This document shows, in pieces, positions 56,314 through 64,000 of a DNA stretch of 64,000 nucleotides (position 1 is the first letter of the stretch; every line of letters starts with the position of its first letter). The stretch comes from Schizophyllum amplum. Lineage: Eukaryota > Basidiomycota > Agaricomycetes > Agaricales > Schizophyllaceae. The position numbers and the translations under genes were made by a program. Below the pieces are notes generated by a model. It saw nothing but the letters and a program-made list of their open reading frames with translations. It had not been told where the DNA came from and made no database searches. The stretch covers positions 1,922,001 through 1,986,000 of the forward strand of contig VDMD01000001.1 in assembly GCA_007026445.1 (NCBI GenBank), given 5' to 3'.

Positions 56314-58148
56314 AGATAGGTCAGAATCGTTACGATTTGTAGCGAACCTGCAGAGAACAGCCTCTTTCTGAGGCTGAAACAGCGCTCCGGTAATGGCCTG
56401 CAACGATACACGACAAATTATGTGGTGAATGAGCTTTGAATTAGAGGGTCCAAGCCCAATATTCACCACCGGCTTCCTGTAAACGATGTCAGGTTTTTCA
56501 TGCAAGGCTGGGTAAAGCCCGCTCACCGGAGAGAAGACGACACCATCGTCGATCAGCATCACGGCCGCAGACCCCGTACTGTCAGGCGATCCAATCCAGT
56601 CGGCAACCTCTGGTTCAAGTCTGCGCTGTACAGCGCGATATGGCAGACACGTCTTGACAGGGGCAGAGAATGCTTCGCGCGCGTCGTATATAGACGGCTC
56701 AGTGATGACCGCACCCTCTCCCGCAGGATCGTCCTCGTCGCCGACGGCAGTTTTCCCGAAGTCGTAGACCGTGTATCCCGCCTTCGCGTCCCCGTCGTCC
56801 AAGACAGCATACCTCGTACCGTGGATGAACGAGAGCCACAGCGAAGGACAGTCGTGCGCGAAGATGCGCGTCGAATGCGGGCCCCAGGCATCCCACTCGA
56901 TCGTGCAGCGGCTGACGTTCGGGGGGATGGTGCGCTGGCGGATGCAATCAACTACACGCGGGACGGACATGATGAACATGGCGGATGTATGATGCATGTT
57001 ATTCAAGTTGACCGCGTCGAAGGCAGCGACGCTGAGCCCAAGGATACGGTCGCGCGGCGCGGGCGCGAACCAGCCAGGTGATGCGTCTTTCATCCTTCGC
57101 GACAGAGGCTGGTCCCAGATAAAGTCGGCGAAGGCAATTGTGCTGACGGCGGAGCGAGGCAGGAGGAGGCGGCATATTCGCCTGGATTTCGTTGGTACGG
57201 AAATGTCGGCAACAAGGAGCGCTGTGGAGCTGAACGTGTTGTTGTCGTTGTAGGTGAAGGGCATGACGACAAGGTTCCTGTCAAGAAAAGCCACGCAAGG
57301 AACGTGCCGTTTGCGGAAGGGGCTCTGAATGACTGTCAGGACACAACCTTGAGCCCATTTAGCTGCACACCTTGAACTTCTCGCCTGTGTGCCAATCCCA
57401 AACTGTGAACAGGGACTGGATAAGACCATCCGAGGTAAACAATATCCCCAGACGGTCTTCCATAACCATGGGCTTAAAATCGGCTGGGACGAAGGCGAGA
57501 GGGACAGAGAGGACGGGGCATGCGGCGCGGGGATGATTTTGACCGGTTGACATGGACAGTAGGTGCAGCTCAAAGAGTGTGTCACTATGCGGGTGTCAGA
57601 TACGACGTCAGAGGAGGGCTTTCACGCACACTCTGTGAACAAGGACGACAATCAAGTCCATAGTCGGCTCGATGATGAAGTCCCGTAGCCCAGGGGGAGC
57701 GGGGATTGTCCATTGATGCTCGTTCACACCACGAATATTCGACCCTGGGCGTATAAAGGTAATCTTGTCGGTATCTGCGCGTCTTGTACACGCGACAATG
57801 TCACCAGCGATCGCAAAGACCCCACCGTCCGGGATCTTCTTGTTAGCGGACCATTCGAGCGCGTGCCATGCTTTGCGATAGCTCCTGAGCCTTTCCAGAC
57901 GATCTGCGGACCCAAGATCGGCTCTCGTGCCGTCTTGCATTCCGTGCTTGGATAAGTCCAGCTTGTAGGATAAGCTGGCTGTATGGTCCACTGCATCGCG
58001 AAGGGTTCGGTTGGTCTGCAGGGCGTGGTCAGAGTGGGGAGAGCAGCCTAGCGGCAAGACTTGCCCTTCGTATGCGTAGGAGTTCGAGGTGGTCAAGATA
58101 CGCGAGCGCTTCCGCGAGAAGCTCGACGGGAAGGTCCAGCAGACACAT
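56281..58148 (-). CDS. F-box protein
   Basis: The F-box LPVELLAEALAYLDHLELLRIRR starts at about residue 5. It would bind Skp1 and make this a substrate receptor of an SCF ubiquitin ligase. Four exons or more: the first (58148 to about 58080) ends at AGG and is followed by an intron that begins GCAAGT (a GC-AG type), then TNRTLRDAVDHTASLSYKLDL, a long middle exon, and exons joined at HRVDTLFELHLLS and EKFKSPFRKRHVP. The C-terminal part (about 500 residues) is beta-rich and WD/Kelch-like in rhythm, but no repeat motif is certain. Stop at 56281. The target is unknown. Confidence 0.87.
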
Positions 58149-58855
58149 GTAGGTTGAAGGTGGCGCTTCACGATCGCGCCTGCGGCTCGATGCGAACGAC
58201 TCTACGTCCGGGACCAAACACTAGCACAAGTATCGGTTGCGTAGGAATCACTGGATAATCGCCTGGAGGTGACAAAAGCGCCTCAATAACGCAGGTTCGA
58301 AGAGGTGGAAGTCAAGAACAAGAGATACCAAATACGGAAGCCTCAGGCTTGTGCACGTGCTGTTGAACACACGGCGACCTTCGGTACTAAGTCTTACTAA
58401 CTTCCAGCATTGCAGAAAGGCGGTGGCTATAGTCACCAAATCCTGTTGTTTATCCAAGTTGGTACCCAGTCAGTCCTGCTCGAACTCTTTCTTGACGACT
58501 GAGGATGCAACAAAATCTACGTGGCTGCAACGTTGCATGTTCACAACTTGTTTTAGTAATTCTTCCGAGTCGACTTCACAAATTACTCGCGTTCAAGTCG
58601 AGACAAGTGTAGACAAGCTTGATGGCGGATCAGAGAAGGGGCGTTTCCCAGGTGAGAGCAGGAGGTGAGGAAACGAAGGAGACCCTTGAACTGTCCCGCG
58701 CGACTGTGCACAGAAGTTCGTGTTCACCCAAAATCATGTACTCCTTTGCATCGTCTCACATCGTATCTCACATCCAAGTTTTACTCTCCTCATCGGTGCT
58801 TGCGCCAAACTCTGAATTGTGTTCCTCAGTGCAATGCTTCTGAGAAGAAAAAGTT
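58149..58855. other. Intergenic, 0.7 kb
   Basis: F-box promoter and tRNA 3' flank. The tRNA strand carries TTTTT about 5 nt after the tRNA end, a Pol III terminator. No gene. Confidence 0.35.
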
Positions 58856-58955
58856 CGTTCAGAGGGCGATTCGAACACCCGCGTGCAAAGCACAATGCCT
58901 GATCATAGGCTATGGTCATAGCAGGGCATCACCTTAACCACTCGGTCATCTGAAC
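58856..58955 (-). tRNA. tRNA-Ser(GCT) with an 18-nt intron
   Basis: On the minus strand the acceptor stem GTTCAGA pairs with TCTGAAC. The anticodon loop CTGCTA is interrupted after base 37 by an 18-nt intron (TGACCATAGCCTATGATC), after which A38 and GGCAT complete the stem. With the intron removed the sequence is identical to the tRNA at 13793-13874 over all 82 bases. The intron position is the canonical one, removed by the tRNA splicing endonuclease. Confidence 0.95.
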
Positions 58956-59341
58956 TATCCACGAAAGTAGAGGCGTCAGCGCTCCTAGGCCATGAAGCCC
59001 TCCTGCCTTCGAGATCAGCGAGATCAGGTTATCTATGTACCCAGTCTCTTACATAGGTCGCTAGATGAGCTTTGGCAGCAATAGATGCGCAAATGAAGAA
59101 TGCACCGGATGGTGTAGAGATGGGGGTGGACACAGGTGGACACGCGCGGCCACGGTTCCGTTGCTGTCAGGCGCGGGACCAGCGCGGGAAAGCGCGGGAT
59201 CAACTGGGATCAATCGTCATTTCTATCCCCGTTAGGACTGTTCCTTGTTCCTTTCCTTCCCCGGTCAACATCTGCGCTTCCTGCTCGCCAAATACTTTGA
59301 CGACCTGCCGAGGCGCCGGACCTTCGAATCTCCTTCAGGCG
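58956..59341. other. Intergenic before the Cys-rich membrane protein
   Basis: tRNA 5' flank and promoter of the plus-strand gene. An imperfect repeat of GCGGGA/GGGATCA occurs at about 59165-59210. No gene. Confidence 0.35.
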
Positions 59342-60706
59342 ATGAAGTCGTGGTGTCTTGCAGCGACATCACTGGTTCTGTCTCCCCTCACACGCGCGGG
59401 CAGCCAGAACAAATGGGAATCATGCTCGCAGGGCAACAACCGCCTTCAAATAGGAACGTACCAGTTCTACAGCGACTGCAACTCACACACGTACTGCGCG
59501 TCAAATGGGACGTGCTTGCCGAAGGGGTGCAGGAGGGATGCCTTTCCGCTAGGGTGCGTGCGCGAGTCGGTCGCGATGGGTTCACTGAGTTGACGACGCG
59601 CGGGATAGGTACGACGACCCGAAGAACTTTCCCCCTCTCTGCGGTCGCACGGAATTCTGCCCGGACGAAGAGGACGCATGTCAGTCGCTGTTGGAGGTTG
59701 GGAGCGCCTGCCAGCTCAACCGCGACGGTGCGTGTTCACTCGATATGCCTTAGATCCCCCGCACTGACGGTCGACGCATTCCAGACCAGTGCGAGGGCCC
59801 GCCGGATTGGAAAGAGCTAGCTGACCATAGCGGGATGGGTCTGAACCATAACGGCTCTGTCTGCTTGAACAATATATGTATGTGGGTGAACGATCGTCTC
59901 CTCGTTTTTGCCATTAGCTGACGATCCCTCGGAAGGTGGGCGAACGTCACAGAAGGGCAGCCTTGTGTAGTCGAGAACACGGCATACATCGCGTACACTT
60001 CCAATGGGGAGTTTGCCGACATTGTTTCGCGGTTGGCGTCCTGGTTCTCTCCGTGATTACGCGTCTATACTGACTGCCACGGATTGCAGGGACAACTGTC
60101 AGTTCAGCGACTTCTGCGACTCGAAAGCTCTAGTGTGTATATCAAAGAAGGACTTCGGGGAAGCTTGTGACGCGGACAAAGAGTGAGTCGTCTACCTGCT
60201 TTCGGAGTACCAGCTCAATGACGGTGCAGATGCACATCCTACAACTGCTTGGCGAATGGCACATGTGGGGACCTGCCCTCGGCTGTCCGCAAGTTGGCGC
60301 TATGGATCTACATCCTCGTGGCAGCGTGCATCTTCACCGGTGGGTTGCGTCTACCTCTACTCCCCTCGTCGATTGACTTCCTGTCCCAGCTATGGTGGGC
60401 CTGCTGGTCGGTCTCTTTCTGCTGCATAGAAAACAGCGTGACGTAGAACGCGAGAAGCGCATACAGTATTGGCGGGAGCAGGTACTTGAATTTTTTTGTC
60501 AAGGCCAATGGTTCGGTAGCTGACACTCCTTTCAGCGCACCTTCCACGAGAACATCAAGCAAGTGAGGGAGAGCGCTCGCCATACGGGCCACGATACGTC
60601 GGGCACTACTACCCTGCACAGCGCGTACTCGGATGAGTCTCATGCCCCCATCCTCCGACAGAAAGGATCTACGTGGTCTGTCAATGAGACCGGTCTGGCG
60701 CGGTGA
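59342..60706 (+). CDS. Secreted-type Cys-rich single-pass membrane protein
   Basis: The signal peptide covers about residues 1-20 (MKSWCLAATSLVLSPLTRAG). The ectodomain has many Cys in regular spacing (CSQGNNRLQ, CNSHTYCASNGTC, CRRDAFP, CEGPPDW, CQFSDFCDSKALVC, CTSYNCLANGTC). A transmembrane helix follows (LALWIYILVAACIFTG plus the next exon), then a cytoplasmic tail rich in Ser and charged residues. About eight exons, with a canonical intron inside the helix; the stop is at 60706. The start is the first ATG in the frame of the signal peptide. It reads as a cell-surface or secretory-pathway protein. I do not recognise the family; the Cys pattern alone does not identify it. Confidence 0.8.
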
Positions 60707-60995
60707 CGCTCGCCGCATGTATCTCCTGGTCCTATTATACCAACATCGAATGTATACCCAGAACATAGACATGGCAGCATGCGATCCTCTGTGACTATAG
60801 AAGAAGAAGGTCCCGATAGAGACTGAATGAGCATGGACTTCCTTGCGCAATCAAACAAAGAAAACGAGTTCCGGATTGGGATAGGTAAGTATAACGATGA
60901 CGACAGCCGTTTGATCTCTAAAATGGCATTCCTCACTTGAACACAACGCCCACCTGCTCACCGACGGCGTCGTCCGCAACATCCCCGCCCCATTC

Positions 60996-62061
60996 ATGTC
61001 CTCCATATCCTCCCTCGAGACCATCACCGCCGACGTCCACGATCACCACCAGACGACCCCGAAGCGCCCAGCGCAGGTACCTGCCTCGCCCGCAGAGGAG
61101 GACCTCGCGCGTCCGCACGTCTGGAAAGACGACGAGCCCGAGCTCGACGCCCCGCGCTACTCGTCGCGTCGCAAAGGAAAGGAACGTAGCCCGTCGACGG
61201 ACGATAACGATGACGACGACGACGACGGCGACCGATCGGACGCGGGGTCGTACCCACCAGTGAACGATGAAGAGGCTGAGACGCGCCGCGTAGAAGAGGT
61301 GAGCGCGCTGCGTTCGTGTGCTCCAGGTCTGACGGACCGCAGACGCTACGCCGGTGGGAGCTTGCCGAGCGTGAGCGCCGCCGTTGCGCTCGCGAGTCAA
61401 CCAAAGGCAGTGGGGACGCGCCCTCCCTGGTGGGCAGTGTCGCTCGTCGGGCATCGCTGCTCTTCTCCCCTGGACAACATCGCACGCCGCCACGCCCGCA
61501 GATGGGCGGCCCCTTGGGAAACCACCGCGCGTTGCAGTCTCGGGACTCGCTCGACATGGCCGGTGTGCAGCTCGACGACATTGCGACGCCAACACCATCA
61601 CCGACCTTTGCCGACCACCGCCGCAAGCTGAGTCTGCCTGAGAACGATCCCTTTGCGGATCCCGCTCAGACCGGCGCAGTCATGGAACCCTTGGCAGAAG
61701 TGCCCGACCACCCAAACTCCACCGGTCCCACGCCTGACGGGCCTGTGCTCCTTGCCCGCCGCGAATCGACTCTTCGGCATCCGCCACTCCCCAAACCGCT
61801 CAACCTCCCCCAACCCAGGTCACCTCCTCCAATACACTCGCCACCCCTTCCTATGCCACCACCAACCGCCTCTAGTCAATCTTCGGATGCGGAAGATTAC
61901 GAGCCGCCAACGCGTTGGTGGCACGAATGGCTGTGCGGCTGCGGAGAGGGCCCAGATCGTGGGGGAGACCGACAGGTACGTTGCTACGGCCACCGTGTCC
62001 CGTCCACGGTCGCTAACAGCTTGCTGTCTATCAGGCCGGACGCACCAATCCTTACGAATAA
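60996..62061 (+). CDS. Low-complexity protein of unknown function (320 aa)
   Basis: Exons 60996-61298, 61343-61975 and 62035-62061 (introns 44 and 59 nt) give 320 residues: acidic and Ser-rich at first (runs of Asp near residue 70), then an Arg-rich helix RRWELAERERRR, then Pro-rich to the end at AGRTNPYE. The frame stays open upstream from about 60906 and encodes HNAHLLTDGVVRNIPAPFM, which looks like a conserved start of such proteins, so an N-terminal exon is probably missing. A possible one is the ATG at 60827 or 60833 leading to a GTAAGT near 60895, but no AG acceptor fits. No domain is recognised. Confidence 0.65.
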
Positions 62062-62317
62062 CCAACCTGTATCGCTCCGCAGTTCATATACTCTCGCTCT
62101 GTATCGTTATCAAAACCGGACTTGCATTATTGTGACTTGCGCACATCTCATGGGCAGACAGTATATAGCATCGCGCATGTAATACAACGGACACTGGGAC
62201 AACTCTAGTCTGTGAGCTCTCTACAGCTCGAGATGCGAATGTCATTCGCTCTGACCGCATATAGGCGGCGAGGTAAGAAGCAGAGCCCTCATCGTCCCGA
62301 AGGACGCATGACCAGTG

Positions 62318-64000
62318 TCATTGGGACTGTTCCTTCACCCGCTCCGCCGCGTCGCGCTCATCAGCGTCAGGCCCTTCGCTTGTTTCGTTGAGCTCAGGCG
62401 ACAGCCATCTCGCCCCTATATCGACCGGCGGCGCAGCATGGTCCGTGAACTTGACGGTTTTTGGTGTCTGTGAGCCCGACGGAGAGCCTTCCGCGCCGCG
62501 GATGGAGGAGCCATCCAGGTGGTCGATCGAGGACGTCGGTGTGTGAGCACGACTCGCGCCGCGGCGGAGAGCCTGGACCCCGCGCACGGATGCGCCCTCT
62601 TCAGCGGCCTCCGGCGCTGCGACGTCGACGTGCAGAGGTAGAGCTGGAGGCGACGAGCGTCTCTCGGACATCACCATAGAGGATTCGGGTTCCTCGATCG
62701 ATGCGCGGTTCGATGTGGCTCTCGTGCTATCCTTGTCGACGTGCGTAGGTAGCGTCGTCGACTGGGGCCTTCGAGCCCATAGAAGCCAGTCCGGCTGCGC
62801 AACGCCGGAGGAGGCGCCGTGCGACTGGACCGTCTGCGTTCGTGTGAGGGTGACAGCCCGACCCAGATTCCGTCCGAATGAGAAGAAAGGGATGGATAGG
62901 CCGTCTGGAGCCCTGTGAGTCATGCTGATGTTCATCAAAATGCAGGGATACGTACGAACGATGATAGACCCCAAGACGACGAATGAGACTATGGGCTGGA
63001 TACTCGCGGCAAGGACGTCTGCCTGCGTCTCTGGCGTCCCTTCAGGTTCGCCCAATCTCTCGAGGGCGAACTGCTGGATGTAGATCGCTCCGACCCCCAT
63101 GGGGCCAAAGTGACCACAGAAAAGCGCCTCCTTCCACGTACGAATTTCAGGCACAGCCTTGTACAACATCATCGTCGAGGGGATGCGTCGAAGGGCCAGA
63201 ATGGAGATGAAAAAGACTACGAGACGCCAGGGAACGATGCCGAGATCGGGAGAGTTGAAGGTATCGAAGGGGAGCCATGCGCCGATGTAGATGAAGCAGG
63301 CGCAGTTGAGGACAAGGTCGATCACGGAGGCGAAGACCTCCCCTTCGACCATGGTGTTGAAATCGCCATCCCACGAAATGGCAGAACCTGAGAGATATCA
63401 GCTGGACTGCCATCGGCGAGCAGATCTCACGTACCCGCGGCAAATGCGGCGAGAAGGTCGTCGGACCCGACGACGCTCGTCACGCCGATGGTCAAAAAAG
63501 CCAAGGCTAAGAATTGGGCAACATACGACTCTCGGTCGATGAAGCCCTTGGCTTGAGAGAACTTCATGACGTACGCAAATACACGGCCTAAACTGTGTCA
63601 ACGACTATCACGTATGCACGCGGTCGGGCATACCTATAATGGCTCCAATAGCGACGCCCATGAAGACTTGGTCTGAGATCACGACACCTTCAGCTGTGCT
63701 CTGCGCGTGAAGACGAGGAAAACACTCACAGAGCCATCCAATAATGAACCATTTCTCGAATGCGATACCCTTCGAAGACTCAAGGGTCAGGTATATACCT
63801 ATAGTCAAGAAGGGATATGCGAGACCGTCGTTGGCGGCGGATTCGGCAGCGATGATTTGCCGTATATTAATTGGAACATGCTTTACGGCAAATCTGCCAC
63901 CTGGAACGGCATGAGTGGCCTGACGCGGGTAGATAGGTCGATGACCTACCAACGATGGCGGCAGAGATGATAGGGTCGGTGGGTGTGAGGCAGGCGGCTA
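62318..64000 (-). CDS. NHA1: Na+/H+ antiporter, Nha1/Sod2 type (5' part outside window)
   Basis: Plasma-membrane monovalent cation/proton antiporter of the CPA family, exporting Na+ or K+ for salt tolerance and pH homeostasis. The gene runs off the right edge, so the first part is missing. Visible: ACLTPTDPIISAAIVGG, GRFAVKHVPINIRQIIAAESAANDGLAYPFL (the AESAANDG motif with the two transport acids), GVAIGAIIGR, GSDDLLAAFAAGSAISWDG, WLPFDTFNSPDLGIVPWRL, HFGPMGVGAIY and GLSIPFFSFGRN. A long hydrophilic C-terminal tail follows, to the stop at 62318-62320, as in fungal Nha1. Introns lie between these blocks. Motifs needed for transport are intact as far as visible. Confidence 0.93.

Overview
The window is nuclear DNA of a mushroom-forming basidiomycete (Agaricomycetes). 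Genes are packed on both strands and broken by many introns of about 45-60 nt with GTRNGT donors, CTRAC/CTGAC-like branch sites and YAG acceptors. Several families are typical of this group: two FunK1 protein kinases, two DUF6534-type seven-helix membrane proteins, a Zn2Cys6 regulator and a large multi-exon protein of a family expanded in basidiomycetes that resembles transposases. No bacterial, viral or CRISPR features were seen. Apart from the first and last genes, all models lie inside the window. I built the exon models by hand from splice signals and reading-frame continuity. Where exon lengths are listed, they sum to whole codons.

Left third (1-16.2 kb): a possible partial gene at the edge; a small membrane-associated protein; a one-helix membrane protein; bleomycin hydrolase (C1B); a Pro/Ser-rich protein; 40S ribosomal protein uS5/RPS2; ornithine decarboxylase antizyme with a +1 programmed frameshift site; a DUF1771-Smr domain protein; an NmrA/epimerase-like protein; tRNA-Ser(GCT); and an Scp/Psr-type CTD phosphatase.

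Middle (16-43 kb): a tandem pair of DUF6534 membrane proteins with conserved 6- and 10-nt microexons; a Zn2Cys6 transcription factor; the PHS1-type 3-hydroxyacyl-CoA dehydratase of very-long-chain fatty acid synthesis; a secreted pepsin-like protease; a one-helix protein; a bZIP factor with polyglutamine; a LigB-type (DODA-like) dioxygenase; a GCK/STE20 kinase like Nak1/Kic1; then two FunK1 kinases, the second fused to a PHD finger. A MITE-like element of about 0.6 kb lies between the two FunK1 genes.

Right third (43-64 kb): an unknown multi-exon gene divergent from the large transposase-like gene; adenylyl-sulfate kinase; a pyroglutamyl-peptidase-like protein that lacks the catalytic Cys; the UBZ-AAA+ protein Mgs1/WRNIP1; a possible gene relic; an F-box protein; a second tRNA-Ser(GCT), identical to the first but with an 18-nt intron; a Cys-rich membrane protein; a low-complexity protein; and a Nha1-type Na+/H+ antiporter cut by the right edge.

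Most genes are housekeeping or family-expansion genes and do not form an obvious biosynthetic cluster. The most informative regions are the antizyme recoding site, the microexon-rich DUF6534 pair, the FunK1-PHD fusion, the tRNA pair that differs only by an intron, and the Cys-less C15 peptidase.
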